A stretch of 64,000 nt of DNA. Source: Otis tarda. Lineage: Eukaryota > Chordata > Aves > Otidiformes > Otididae. The first letter of the stretch is position 1. Every line of letters starts with the position of its first letter. Both the position numbers and the translations under genes were made by a program. The stretch is from positions 50,545,001 to 50,609,000 of the forward strand of contig CM048552.1 in the NCBI GenBank assembly GCA_026413225.1, given 5' to 3'. Shown piece by piece: positions 23,923 through 35,870 of the stretch. The notes beneath the pieces were generated by a model. The model worked only from the letters and a program-made list of their open reading frames with translations. It did no database searches and was not told where the DNA came from.

Positions 23923-26347
23923 CTGCCAAGTCTCAAACGTCTGTTTGTAGCTTCACAAGACTCCTCAGCCTCATAGAAGCCAGAGCTCTGGTCTTCCACA
24001 CTGCTGGAGTTCTGCCATTCAAAACAGAGATTTCTCCCAGCACCCATAGCAAAAGGCAAGTTCTCATACTCGGGTATTTCCTCATAGTGACGCACGTTCT
24101 CGTACTCTGGAACACAAGTGCTGGTTACAGAATTCAAATGCATTTGTGATAAATTCTCTCCCAAAAGTACATGCCCATCTAAAGACTCCAGCCTCTGCTT
24201 ACTTCGCATCTCAGGTTGACTTCTGTTTCTCTGCCTCTTCTTCTGTAATGCCGGACTACTTATTTCTACAGAATGCGCCTTGGCAGATTTAGCTTTCCTT
24301 TCACTGCATAGAGATGCTATATTCCGGTTGCTACCACTTCCGCACCCATCCCCGGTGGGAAGGTTGGCAATAGCACTATCCATTGATTGGCTGCCTTTAG
24401 ACAGAAATTTTTGGAAGTCACTTTTCATTAAGCAAACTGACAGTTTCATATTGAGAAACTTTTTCAAGCTATTTTTCTTCTGATGGTCTTTGCAAGGCTT
24501 GTCTGTCCTTTCCATGTCCACAGAAGAGAGAGATTTGGCTCTAGGCTTTGTCACAACAGTCAAGTGGTTGAAGTTGGTAGCAACGCTAGCAGTTTTTAAT
24601 GATTCAGAATTTCCTGAAAATGGAAGAATAGGATGAGGTAACTTCCAGACGGGTTTCTCAGAAGAACGTCTAGGTATGTCACAGGTCGACTGCGTGCCTT
24701 GCTCCTTGGCTGATGGATGTGTGAAGTGAGATCCTTCCAGAACGCTGTTCGATTTGTCCTCACTGGATGTATAAGAACTTTTCTCCACAAGCTCTGCTGA
24801 TGCAGCTTTTTTCAGCAGGCCAGCAGCTGGTAGGCTGTGCCTCTGTGGTTTCTTAGGAACAATTTTTGGAGAATTTTCATCCTTTATTTTAACTTCTTTA
24901 TCTTCCAATTTTTGTGGGCAAACATGGAGGCTATTGGAAGCAGATGAGTGCTGACTGTTAGTTAAATTGAGTTGCTTTGGCAAACTCATGGACAAAGTAT
25001 CACACCTGACAAAGTTAGTCCTTTTGTCTACATTATCTAGTATACTAGTATCATCTGTCATCTCATCCATGGGGTTAACTAAGTTATGGTCTGCATCTAA
25101 AGAACATTCAACACTTTCCACAAAATCAGAAGTTTTGTGTGACAACTGAGGCAAAAGATTTTGTGAAGTTGACTCTTCTGTAGCAGGTTCCTTTACCTGA
25201 TGCATTTTGTCTGCATTGTTTTGAGTTATCTCACGTTTTTCAGGATGAAGCACTTCTATATTATTGTTATAACAAACGCTTTGACCGAGGATATTAATTT
25301 TTGCTGACTTTTTAAAGCTTTGTTCCTCAAGCCCAAATGAAACTTTCTCTAAATTAGATTGTTCCTTTGTTCCTTCTCCTGTAGTGTCTATGCCATCCTG
25401 ACGGACTAGACATGCAGCACGTGGCTTTCTTGGCTTAGGGATAGGAAGCACTTTTGAGCTTAGGACTGAACATATTTCTGAGGAGGTTTTATCAGCATCT
25501 GCTTTCATATTCATTTCACCTGAAAACGTACTATTGTTACTTAAATTTTCACTTTCCAATGGGCAGGAGCAACTGTGGTTATTTTCAGTCAAACTAGGAC
25601 AAATTTCAGACATCTGAAACTCATCAGCAGTGAGCTTACCATCCATATTTTGTTGCTTCCCTTTAGCTGCCTCAGAAGACGACGAAGACTGTACAAGTTC
25701 CATAAACTCTATGTTAACGTCGTTCTTGGAACTGCTGTCATCTCCTTTGTCAAGTCTGTCTGCATACCTGTGCCTCGCAGGACTGCTGTTAGGAAACATA
25801 CTATGAGTTAAAACATCCTTAAGTTTCTCTTCCAAAATGCTGGCTTTCAGAATCACTTGATTTCTATTTGCCAGTTTTTCATTGTGACTGTCCCCCAGAG
25901 GTAGTGCAGTTTTTTCACCGACTTTGATGTTCTCTAAGTTTTCAAAGTGCTCAAAAATTAACTGAGTTTTACAGGCGTTCTCCTCATTTCCAAGCTTATG
26001 ACGGCATTCAAATTTGCAAGATGACATTGGTAAAATATATGCTGTGTTATTAGTGCTCCCTTCCGAGGCTTCATTTTTATAGTTCAAGTGGTCTAGTGTT
26101 TGAGAAGAATCTTCCCTGTGTTCCTCAAAGCTTTTTGTGCTTTTTCCTGTAGACAATGGAGGTTTAACTTCTGGAACGGATGAGCTCTTAAGAACCTTTG
26201 GTTTTGGTGCAATTGCTGGCTTGGTTTTCCTTGCTGCTTGTATAACACCAGAAAGTACAATGTCGGGCTTCGGTGCAACAGGTGGAGGTGTTGCCTTGGG
26301 TCCTACCACAAATTTTGGTTTCGGGGCCACCGGTGGCTTCTTAATTT
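23923..26347 (-). CDS. FGD6: FGD6 coding exon 2 (giant exon, N-terminal disordered region)
   Basis: This single 2,425-nt exon encodes residues 5 (last two bases) to 813 (first two bases). The acceptor is TTCCTAG (AG at 26349-26348) and the donor is CAG/GTAAAA. FGD6 is a Rho-family GEF tied to endosomes and actin; this half is its regulatory N-terminus. Visible motifs: three APKP proline motifs (residues 12-15, 29-32, 51-54) fit SH3 ligands; PIPKPRKPR is a fourth basic proline motif; VPKKPQRHSLPAAG and PVWKLPHPILPFSGN are FGD6-specific conserved blocks; a basic KKNSLKKFLNMKLS block follows; and two PEYEN repeats (Tyr753 and Tyr765) plus Tyr796 close the exon. The GTG at 26330 is an internal valine; the true start is in exon 1. 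There are no internal stops or frameshifts, so it is a functional gene. Confidence 0.97.
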
Positions 26348-27207
26348 CTAGGAAGGACGGAAAACAAAGATTTCAGTCATCATCAGCCCACAGAACAACT
26401 TCACCCGCACCACAGTATTATTAGAGGTTTTGTAACATCTAAATCACATGATGTACAAGATCTCACTGTGTAGATCCACATATTTTTCTCTTAAAAACAT
26501 GCCTCCCTTCCCCACTGCTGCTTTTTCACTGGTTTCGCTTTTTAACAGGCACAATCAAGGAGTGGCAGGAAAAGTCTTCAAGGGTAACTTGTGAGTTAAA
26601 AAAAACAGTTTAATCTTATGAAAGTGCATGCTCTTGCTCTGATGCTAAAGTATGATGCTAATAAAACCACAGCAGATCAGCCTGGGTTTGCACTTTGAAC
26701 TACTATAATTTTTTTTTTTTTAATGGAGCAGATATGCTAAGTGCCTCATGTATTATAAGCCACAGAGATAACAGAACAGCTATGGTAAATACCTAGATAG
26801 TTCAGTTCCTTCCCCTACCACCTCTGGAAACATGTAACCTAAAATCCCCCTTTCCCTTCCTCTTCAGACAATATTGAGATGGATTACCGTACAAGCTGTA
26901 AAATTGGCACGTCACTGCCATCAGTTCAGTGAAATGAGTCTGTGGTGTGAAGTTAATGCAGTATTTTATAGCAGGTCAGTACTTTCCTACTGTAAAATAC
27001 TATTTCTGTGCATCTTATAAAATTACACTTCCCAACATGTTACTGTCTGACCTAGAAACAGCCACCACTGCTATGACTTCTGACCCACTTGACAGAGCAA
27101 TATGACCGACCCTGGGGAGAGTGGATGACAGGAAAAGGAGCACATGAGGAACTTGGAGATTATGGAGTTTTGATAGTGTTGTTGTTTTTCGGTGGTTTGA
27201 CGGTTTT

Positions 27208-27249
27208 TTTATTTATTTTGTGGGTTTGTTTATTTATTTTGTGGGTTTG
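27208..27249. repeat. Two-copy 21-bp tandem repeat
   Basis: Two perfect adjacent copies of a 21-bp T-rich unit (TTTATTTATTTTGTGGGTTTG read once is 21 bases; copies at 27208-27228 and 27229-27249). It lies in FGD6 intron 1. Confidence 0.93.
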
Positions 27250-27707
27250 TTTTTTCCTAAAGCATGCCTGAGACATTTTAACAAGCTTGCAGGAGGTAAT
27301 TTAGAACCAATTTATTTCCATATACTGAAATAATTTCAAGTTTCTAAGTGCTTTGAGTGATTTTTGACATATGCAAATTTATTTATAGAGTAAACAAGTT
27401 TCTCTTTTTTTTCCCCACATACTACCTCTCTATTATCTTTGTTTTGGACAACATCTTGCTATACTTTCAGGAAGTCATACATGTTAAATAAAACTGTCAA
27501 GAAAACATGCTAATTAATATTTCACACACAAAGAGATTGGGTAAGCCACTGATTTATTATTATTTATTATGTGGGTTTGGTGTTTGGTTGGTTTTTATCA
27601 CCATTATTATTACAGATGTGCAACTATATTCTAATATCTAGCCTAGACTTGGGTTTTTTTTCTGGTTTGGATTTTTTTTCTGTTTGTTTGAAAGAAATCG
27701 AGATAGT

Positions 27708-27731
27708 AAAAAAAAAAAAAAAAAAAAAAAA
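27708..27731. repeat. Poly-A tract (24 bp)
   Basis: This is an uninterrupted A run on the plus strand (poly-T in the FGD6 pre-mRNA). No source gene for a processed copy is seen nearby. Confidence 0.9.
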
Positions 27732-29408
27732 GGCAGATGCCCTCAGTTGCAAGCATTTCCCAAACACTAAGCCACTGCTCTAAGCAGACGGCCAGAAACA
27801 ATGTCTCTACTATAGAAACAGGAAAACCATGTTTTTCTAGGACATGAATCATTAAATGGTATTCAGTCTGACTCCACTTACAGTTAGAATAGCTGCCATT
27901 GCTGCAATTATATTAGCAGAGAGGTAAACCTGATGGCAGAGATAATATTTGAGACATTTTGCAAGAGGGGATGCAGCATTTCTTTCAAAAGGCACAGCTC
28001 CCTAAAGCCACTGATGATAGCCAAGAGCGACCCAACTACCACCTTCTGCTTCCTGATGGAAGACAGAGGTTTCCCACACAGTGAAGAGTCAATAGTTTGC
28101 TAAGAAAAAAAAAAAAATTAACCCTTTGGATGGGCAACTACCGATCCTGAACAGCAGAAGAGTTGTACACTCTCTTTCAGATGAAGCAACTGCCCATTCA
28201 GCTGTAAAATGAAGGGACGGCGATAAAGGAGCTTGTTTGCTACGGTAAAAACTGAGGAACAGATGCCCAGTTTGTCACAGAAGAGAACACAGTAGGTTTA
28301 CCTGTTCAGTAATATTTATTAAGTTATTAAAGCTCTTTGACAACAGGAGAGAGACAGTCTGCCCAGGAACCTTTCCTGATGCCCAAATGAGAGAAACAGA
28401 TTGCAGCAGATACAGGAGATTAAACACTGGCTAGGTAAGTGATACTCTCTGGACTATTTGTCCCACTCCGCAAACTGAAGTCCATAAACCTTGGAAGTTT
28501 CTCTTTCTCTCTAGTAGGACTGCCTAACATTTTGGATAGCAATCAAACTAGATTACCCTGCAGGGCTTTCAGCTATTATTTATTAGGGAGGACACTCAGA
28601 AGGTATGAGATGATGCTATTAGCTGAATATAAGATTCAAAACTAAAACACGAAAATGTCAAGGGATGCAAAGAAAACAAAATAGTTGTTTTTATGCCAGT
28701 AGTGGAAACCTGGATAACTAACAGAGCCAGAAAAAAATAACTTCTGATAATAAGTGCAATTCAATGTGATTTCTGAAGCCTACTAGAATTTTTCAAATTA
28801 TTTCAATGTTAAAAAGCATTGGGTGAGACGGAAGAGACAGGCAAGTTGTGTGATATAATAAAGACACCACTATCTGCTTTAAAGAGATTGCTCATTTCAT
28901 CTAGGCTAGATATGGGTCAACGTACTAACAGGCACATTACAGTCTCAGTATCAATACAGATCTGGAGGAGACGGCTCAATCAGAAAGGAATGCGATGAGG
29001 AGCCCTTTCAAACAGAAGCATGACGTGAGAGGAAAGACTTCAGGAAGGGAATGCATACCAAGAGTTTTCCTCAACTAAATATATTTAAGTTTCTGAAAAA
29101 TGCAAGTAATGAACTTAAGGAAAAAAAAAAAAATCACAGCAGCTAGGCAAAAGTAAAAGTCCGTTGGATTTTGATTAGAAATCGAGAAAAGAAGTTTGGT
29201 TGATTATAAACTAATTTAATTCACTGTGTAAGAATCCAGTCCTGTAGTACATAACACAGTGCTTTAAAAGGGACAATTTCCCATCCTGAATAGAAAGAAA
29301 ACTAAGTAGGAGGCAACTGTTATATATAAAGGTGTAAGGAATGACTGGAAGTCATATGAGAATGACTTTTTGTTACATGACAAGCAAAAGCAAGCCTCTC
29401 TGGTGAAA

Positions 29409-29433
29409 ATATATATATATATATATATATATA
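29409..29433. repeat. (AT)n microsatellite
   Basis: This is a perfect alternating AT run of about 12 units in FGD6 intron 1, a likely length-variable simple repeat. Confidence 0.95.
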
Positions 29434-32400
29434 AAATCAGGGAAGCATTATACAACAAATGCATGGAGTGGTGAGCTGTTTGGACAATGAGCTTTTTACT
29501 GATGCCACATTGGAATCATCTAAAAACAGAGATTGTTGCTTATGCTTAGGAGAGTAAAAACTGAAGAAAATTTTGGAAATCATTGTAGATAGTTATTTTA
29601 TATGAGCTCCATGCCAGTCTGCAGCTAAGGCGGTAAATAATCCTCCAAATTACAAGGAAATAAATATAAAAAGATAAAGGGAGCTGAAAATATTTCTGCA
29701 CACAACACCTGCCAGACTGTTAGTGACATGCTATGCCACCTTCTGGCATTCTTAGATGAAAACTTAGGATGAATGCAAGAAACAACTACAAAAGTACCCA
29801 AGGTGTCAAAATCATGCCTCAAATGCCAAGAAAGCTCATCCTGCTTAATTTAATCAAGAATTTAAGAAATGAGATGGTGATAGTATATATCCTCACGCAT
29901 ATGTGAAAGATTTTTTAATAACAGATGACTCTTTAATCAGGAAAATATAGACACGATGAGATCCCATATCTGACCACTTAAGGTTGTCAAGTTCAAACTA
30001 GAAACAAAGCTTTAAAATTATCATTAAACTCCATGGATAATTAACTACAGGACCATCACGCCTAGGGTTGTGGTGGAGTCACCAGCAGTTACAGTCAACC
30101 TAAACTCACTTTCCGAGACATGTAGAATCCTCAGAGGAAATTTCGGACTGGACATTGGATTCTCTGGCCTGTCTTACTCATGGGATTAGAATAGACAATC
30201 ACTATGATTTCCCCTGCTTCCTCCCTTCAATCTTACCCCATTTCTCAGAGAGGATCCCTGCATCCAGACTAGCATTATGAGTTAGTAATAAACCCAAATG
30301 TAAGAGCAGAAACACAAAGTTTTATTTGCATAAACAGATTAAATGATAAGGAGCCAGAGAAGTAGCCAGAGATATCCTCTGACTTGCTTGACTAGGCAAA
30401 GGAAGAAATCCATAAATAAAGTGACTAACAAAGCTCCCATGAGCAACAGGAAATCTACTGCTCATCGAGAAACAGCCAACAGCACGTTCAGTGCTGAGGG
30501 GAAAAAAAGGCAGCTTAAAAATACCAACACACCCAGTACCCTTATAAAAAGTGGATTAAAAAGGGCATTATTTTTCTAATAATAAATAGTCATTAGCACC
30601 ACCTATGCAGGGTCAATGCATACATTCTTTGTCCGACTTCAGGTCACAGCACAGATATTCGTCCCCCTGGTGAATTATCTCCTCCAGCGTGCTGAGGAAA
30701 AAGTAACACCCATTCTCATCCTGCTGAGGCTCCTCTACAGCCAACACTCATTGCTCAACTAGTATGTGTTCCTCTCCTACCTTCAAGTAGTTTTAGAGGA
30801 GGATGAGAACACTCTGGAGCAACTTCTACGCTTAATGTTTTGGCCTTAAAGTATCCATTTTTGTTGTTCAGATTATAAGATTTGACAATCGAGGACCTCA
30901 CTTAAAAATGCTCATGTGTCTTCTCCTATGCAATATCACAAATGAGCAGGAAAGCCAATAAGACAGTGCAATCTTAAGCACTATTATTTCACAGCTTTAA
31001 ATCTTCTAAAATTTTTACCTCTTGTTATCTTGCCTGCTCAGCACAGGAACAGGGAGAAAAGAAGATATATGAAGTTGAACTGAGGCAAAAATATCAAATA
31101 GCACTACCTCTTCTGCAACAAACCCTACTATTGCTAAAGGAACATTTTCCCAGGTTATGTTTATACCCATACTTTTGAGATTAAGTTAACAATTTCTACA
31201 CTTGGAAACTACAAGAACGAGTTACGTTCACCTGCGTCTGTCCAAGAAACAGGAAAAACAGTTCTGGACGCTGTCGTACAAACATAACTTGATATTCCTT
31301 TCCTTGCAATGTTCCACAGGAAAGGGGTCTCTCTCCTGATATTCAGGGTCCCTTATGGGACTGTCTCTAGCCACCCAAGAGGCATTCCTGTGGTAGGATC
31401 CTGCAAGCCACCCTAAAGCAATATCCTTTTTGAACCACAAAAAAAAAGTAGGAAGACCGGAAAACAATCAGTGTGACACAAGATTTTTACAGCAGCTGGA
31501 CCTAAACTTAAGTCACAGGTATACAATCAAGTTACTATGGGGTAAACCAAGGTGTGAATTTAACAAATCACTACTCTATAGAAGCTGGCCATATGTATAC
31601 TACTATATTACTGCACACTACATGAGGCGGTTCATTCCTTTTCACCTGTGAGGTGCAATCTATTTCACATACTACTTCACGTACCTATTCCACATGTAGC
31701 AGGAAGAGAAAAGGAAAGGGCTTGGAACAGTTACCGCTTAGAGCAGCTGGCCTGCTGTAAATGTACATATTGGCTTTCTCACGGCACTTTGTTTACATAC
31801 GCATACTGTATTCTCAGAGTTAGGAAATCACATCTGTAGGCTACATATGAAAATAATACGATGCCCAGAAGGTATCTACCAAGGGATCCATGTGCTGTTC
31901 TTTCTTACATGAAGGAAGAGCTTGCTCCAACAACCAGTTTACTGTTCCTGGGACTACTTTTGGCATCAAATGCTACAACTCACAGACATAAAAAAGAAAG
32001 CTGGCTTTTAAAAAACATGTAGGGAGAGACATACTTATTGCTCTATGTTTGGGATACAGACAGAGATTATTGGGATGGTAGTTAATACACTGCACAGAGA
32101 AACAGATAAAGTATTTTAAAACTCCCATTCTCCAGCAACTTAAGTTTAAATGACTCATAACAAGGCTTTTCAGTTCAATTACTTTGCTTTCTGTTACAGA
32201 ATGGAAGTTTCATTAAGTAAACACCTCAAAAATATTCTTAGATCATTAATTTATTTCCTACTAATGTGTATTTATTTTCCTCATTATGCAGAGGCTCTGA
32301 TTTTTTCAGGTGTCACAATGCTCAAAAGAAAACAAAAAAAAAGGAATGAGTCACGGCATCCGGGAAGATAACATACGTAGTTTTTTAAATACAAGGGAAA

Positions 32401-33759
32401 ACGATGGTTTCCAAGCCACTATGGTTTTAGAAAACATCCTAAATAAACTGCAAAAGGAAAACATTAATGTCAAAATCTCAGGTTGTTCAATGACTCCTTG
32501 AAATAAAACAGGAAGGTTGGGGATAACTTTAGAGTAAGGGCAAGAGATGAATAAACAACCCTTTAAGATTGCATGCAGAGACAGAGCTGAGTAACTCTAA
32601 TGAGACTTGACATATTAGAGGGTTAAAGGGACATTAAACCCTGTAGGCCTCATTTTTTCAATCCTTGAAAGCAATGAAGTTTGATTGGAAAAGTCATGTT
32701 GATTTTGTTTATTCTGTTCCTGCTATGGTGGGGATTTTTCCCTTTGAATTACATTTTTGACATTAAAATACACTACATATTTCTCATTGCTGTTGTCAAA
32801 TCAAATTTCAAGTCTAAACTGTACATTCTGCCCACATTAAATAAGCTGTATAGATTCACATATAAGGACTGTTTCTTCAGCAAGAAATAATAAATGTCAA
32901 ACACATAACTCTGAGCTTTTGGTTTTCCCTTTTAAAGGCAAAGCGCATACTTGAAGACAGCACAATAGGTCCAGGCAGAAAATGAGTAAACATAGATTCA
33001 TCAGCATCATATATAAAGAATATGCAGTACCTGAGAAAGCAATGAGAAAATAGCTATAAATGAATGTCAAAACCAACATACAGGTTGGTCACTACAATAA
33101 GATTATTTTAAAATTATCTAGAAGTACTTAAAATAAGCCAAATAGTTCCTTAGTTCTAACATGTCCAGATTTACATATACATTTTAATGTATGTAAGCAA
33201 CAGCTATGAAAAAACTGCTTCACCTATCACTGAATTACATCCAGCTCTGGACTGAGATTTAAATGAAACAATTCTGTAGAGGAACTAGAAAAGATAGATA
33301 GCAATAAACTGAAAATGCACTGCATTATTTAGAAAGGTAAAAGGCATGCTGGAGTGGAGTTAAGGCTGGGTTATCAATGTTGGACCTTTCACAACTTCTG
33401 TCCATGGACAGAAGCTGTGTTCAGTATTTCTCTCCCTACCACAGCTCCCTCAAGTTATATGAGTTGGTGAGTTTTTACTGAGCAATAGCATTATAAAGCA
33501 CGTCTATATATTTCAAGAGCTAAATTCTGCAGCAATGCAAAGAGACAGATGTTAAACCTTCAACACTGTCTTCTGGTACTCAGTCTCTTCATATCCTGCC
33601 TGTGAACTCCTTAACTGAAACGTTAAAAGCTGTCATGGCACTGTCAGCAGGATCGTGAATCTCTGATCCCGTTTCACCTGTTCCCCATATATTTTTTTTA
33701 ATCCTCAGATCATCCATCACACACAAAATACTCTTAATCTCCTCTTTAACAGCCTTGAC

Positions 33760-33900
33760 ATACCCTTCAGCTTCCCTCTTTCTGCCCACCAGGACTGGCT
33801 CTATGCCTTCCCCTTCAAATCCCTCTCTAAAATTCACACTTTCCATGAAGCTGTCCCACTTTCTTCTTACTGATATCCCTCAGCATCCCTTTCTCTTTTG
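33760..33900 (+). repeat. Possible old L2/CR1-like LINE remnant
   Basis: The plus-strand frame around 33809-33850 reads FKSLSKIHTFHEA, close to the FKxxLKTHLFxEAF-type tail at the end of LINE-2/CR1-clade ORF2. The match is short and no 3' tail is seen, so this is only a suggestion. Confidence 0.3.
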
Positions 33901-35384
33901 CCTTCTAAGTGACTTTGCTCACCAGAACCCCTTCCTCCTCACCTTCCCCACAAACACCATCACAACGTAAACCAGAGAGACCTCAGTCACACAATCTCAG
34001 CTCTACAAGTGCTGAAATCACTGTTTAGTGCTGAAAATCTATCCAACTTTCTGAAACTTAGTACCGTATCAAAATTTTATTTTAACGGCACAGCTCTAGG
34101 CTCTTGAGCACCCCCTAACACATATTTTTTATTTGCGCAGCTGTTTAACTCTTAAAAGAGCCGGGGTGAACTCTACTCCCAACAGCATACTAAACTACAT
34201 GGTCATACAATGCAGCTGTTAAGTAGATATTATATCCCGCTTTATTACATGTTTTCCCAGTTCTAAACAAAAACAGTTCTGTCATATATATGATAAGTAG
34301 AAATATATTAAATGGAGCAGAAAGATGGATTAAATAGCTTTTTATTTTCCAGTGAATTCTGATTAACTAGGAGAGACCAGAACTTGATAACAATTTGACA
34401 GATTTGAGAGGAAACCACTGAGAATCAGGTTGCTGTTTTTGCTTGATGTCTGTGTACTACTTTTTTTTTCTTCAGAATACTCCCCTAAATCCTTACAGGA
34501 AGCACTTTGCTGCTTTAGGTCGGCACTGTAATTAGTTGTGTTCCCACCCAATACATCATAACTTACACATGACATCTTTTCAATGCGGAAAACGTCTTCA
34601 AGCAGAATAAGAATCTACCAGCCTAATAGACGGGTGAACAGAAGTGCTAACAGCACCACCGGGCAGCCAAACAAGCGCAAAACACGAGAAACTCCCTGAA
34701 AACGCGGGGAGCTCTTGTTTTAAACCAACAATTTGCCTCGCAGCTCTTTCAGTCGTAAAATTGGCGGCGGTCAAGAAAAGGGGGAGGAAAGGTGAGGACA
34801 GCACTGAAGTCGGTCAGTTCAAACCGGCCCCTGGAAAGGCCAGAAGCGACCGGTTTTCCAGCACCCCTGAGGGCTCGATCGGGGCAGACACACACCCCTG
34901 AAGCAAAACCGGAGCTTTTCACCCGCCCCACGCTAGGTGACCCGCTCCGCCGCCGGGCACGGAGCCTCTGCTGGGGGTTGGGAGACGGGGGTGGGGGACA
35001 GCGGGGCGCCCGTAGCGCCCCTGCGGGCAGCGTTGCCCCCGGGCCGGCAGCGGGCTGCGAGGCTGCGCTCCCTGTCCCGCTCGCACCCCGCGCCCAGCCC
35101 GCCCCCCCCCGCCCTTCCCCCGGGGCTGAGGGGGGGACGCAGCGCCCGGCCCCGCCGCGGCGGTGCGGGGTGAAGGGAGAGCCGGGCGCCGCCGGGACAA
35201 GGAGCGCGGTGGCTGCTCCGGTTCCCTCCCCACCACCTCCTCCCACCCCACCCCGCGGCGCCGAGCCCGGCCGGCCACCACGAGCGGAGGCACGGCTCTC
35301 CGGCCGCGGGAGCGTGCGGATTCCCCACCGGACGGCCGGACGGAAGAGAACTGCTGACTCCCCAAACTTTCCCCGGACACTCAC

Positions 35385-35397
35385 CGGCGGAGCTCAT
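35385..35397 (-). CDS. FGD6: FGD6 coding exon 1 (start codon)
   Basis: The minus strand reads ACCATGAGCTCCGCCG followed by GTGAGTG. The ATG at 35397-35395 has A at -3 (good start context). The 13 coding bases give MSSA plus the first base of Glu5, which joins exon 2 to give MSSAEIKKPPVAPKPK. This parallels the human FGD6 N-terminus (Met-Thr-Ser-Ala-Ala-Glu-Ile-Lys-Lys), which fixes both the start and the splice. The 5' UTR extends upstream (higher coordinates) into the shared CpG island; its end is not determined. A CAG/CTG run of five units at about 35505-35521 would fall in this UTR or the core promoter. Confidence 0.95.
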
Positions 35398-35652
35398 GGT
35401 GGTCCCTACACGCCGCGCCGTTCTCCCCCTCCTCCCTTACGCCACGGCCCCTCTAAGGGCCGAGGAGAAGGAGCCCATTGTTCCCCCGCGCCGCCACCCA
35501 GCACCAGCAGCAGCAGCAGCACCCCAGCCCCGCCGCCGCATAACGCCCCGCGGCCGCCGCCAGAGTGAGTGCCGGCTGCCCCCGCCGCCGCTGCCGCCGC
35601 ACAGCGGCGCCCCCTGCCGGGCTCACGTCACGCCCCGCCCCCGGCCCGCCCA

Positions 35653-35657
35653 CCAAT
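35653..35657 (+). promoter_or_regulatory. CCAAT box (NF-Y site)
   Basis: CACCAATCAGC matches the NF-Y consensus, about 180 bp upstream of the VEZT start codon and 255 bp upstream of the FGD6 start codon. NF-Y sites are frequent in bidirectional promoters. Confidence 0.75.
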
Positions 35658-35698
35658 CAGCACCGCCCACAGCGTGCCCGGAAGCGGGGGCTTCGCGA

Positions 35699-35720
35699 TG
35701 CCTTCTGGGGTCTGTAGTTC
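35699..35720 (-). promoter_or_regulatory. ZNF143/THAP11-like element (minus orientation)
   Basis: The plus strand TGCCTTCTGGGGTCTGTAGT is, reversed, ACTACAGACCCCAGAAGGCA. This closely fits the ACTACAATTCCCAGAAGGC-type SBS/ZNF143 consensus known from CpG-island promoters. It faces FGD6. Confidence 0.8.
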
Positions 35721-35742
35721 CGCTCCCTCCTGGCGCCAGGCA

Positions 35743-35770
35743 GGGCCGGGCCGGGCGGGGAGGGGAGGGG
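35743..35770 (+). promoter_or_regulatory. G-quadruplex-forming G-run cluster
   Basis: Six runs of three or four G separated by one or two bases lie on the plus strand between the two start codons, 65-92 bp upstream of the VEZT ATG. They fit the quadruplex rule with spare runs and also provide overlapping Sp1/KLF GC-box sites. Confidence 0.75.
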
Positions 35771-35787
35771 CCGCCGGCGGCGCGGCG

Positions 35788-35807
35788 GACTCCGTTTCCC
35801 AGAGTGC
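35788..35807 (+). promoter_or_regulatory. ZNF143/THAP11-like element (plus orientation, partial)
   Basis: GACTCCGTTTCCCAGAGTGC resembles the ACTACATTTCCCAGAATGC consensus, with the strongest agreement in the TTTCCCAGAxTGC core. It faces VEZT, 28 bp upstream of its start codon, so it may lie in the VEZT 5' UTR. Confidence 0.6.
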
Positions 35808-35821
35808 CCGCAGGGGGTGGC

Positions 35822-35851
35822 ATGGCGGAGAAGGATGACACCGGAGTTTGA
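35822..35851 (+). CDS. Upstream ORF overlapping the VEZT start
   Basis: An ATG with G at -3 and G at +4 (strong context) lies 13 bases before the VEZT ATG in another frame. It encodes nine codons (MAEKDDTGV) and stops at the TGA at 35849-35851, inside the vezatin coding sequence. If the transcript begins upstream of 35822, scanning ribosomes should meet this start first, so vezatin would depend on leaky scanning or a downstream transcription start. Whether the transcript includes it is not known. Confidence 0.6.
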   Translation: MAEKDDTGV

Positions 35852-35870
35852 CGAAGAAGTGGTGTTTGAG
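35835..35870 (+). CDS. VEZT: VEZT (vezatin) coding exon 1
   Basis: ATG at 35835, with A at -3, opens MTPEFDEEVVFE (residues 1-12), followed by a GAG/GTGGGC donor in phase 0. This is the characteristic vezatin N-terminus and joins NSPLYQYLQDL in exon 2. Vezatin is a membrane protein of adherens junctions that links myosin VIIa to the cadherin-catenin complex. The exon lies inside the CpG island, head-to-head with FGD6. An overlapping upstream ORF precedes the start. Confidence 0.96.

Larger units (their letters stand above)
26348..35384 (-). other. FGD6: FGD6 intron 1 (9 kb)
   Basis: This phase-1 intron separates the 13-nt coding part of exon 1 from the giant exon 2. It holds a two-copy 21-bp repeat at 27208-27249, poly-A at 27708-27731, an AT microsatellite at 29409-29433 and a weak LINE-like stretch near 33760-33900. 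Its 5' end lies in the CpG island (about 34850-35384). Long GC-rich open frames in the island are composition artefacts. No other gene is seen. Confidence 0.87.

Noticed and set aside
26328-26330. GTG as a start codon of an 803-residue FGD6 ORF
   Set aside because: It is an internal valine: the frame continues upstream to a splice acceptor at 26348-26349 and joins the ATG exon at 35385-35397.
34749-35851. Long GC-rich open frames on both strands (up to 258 codons) in the CpG island
   Set aside because: They overlap one another on both strands, are low-complexity Pro/Arg/Ala/Gly, and cross known exon/intron boundaries of FGD6 and VEZT; open length here comes from lack of AT-rich stops.
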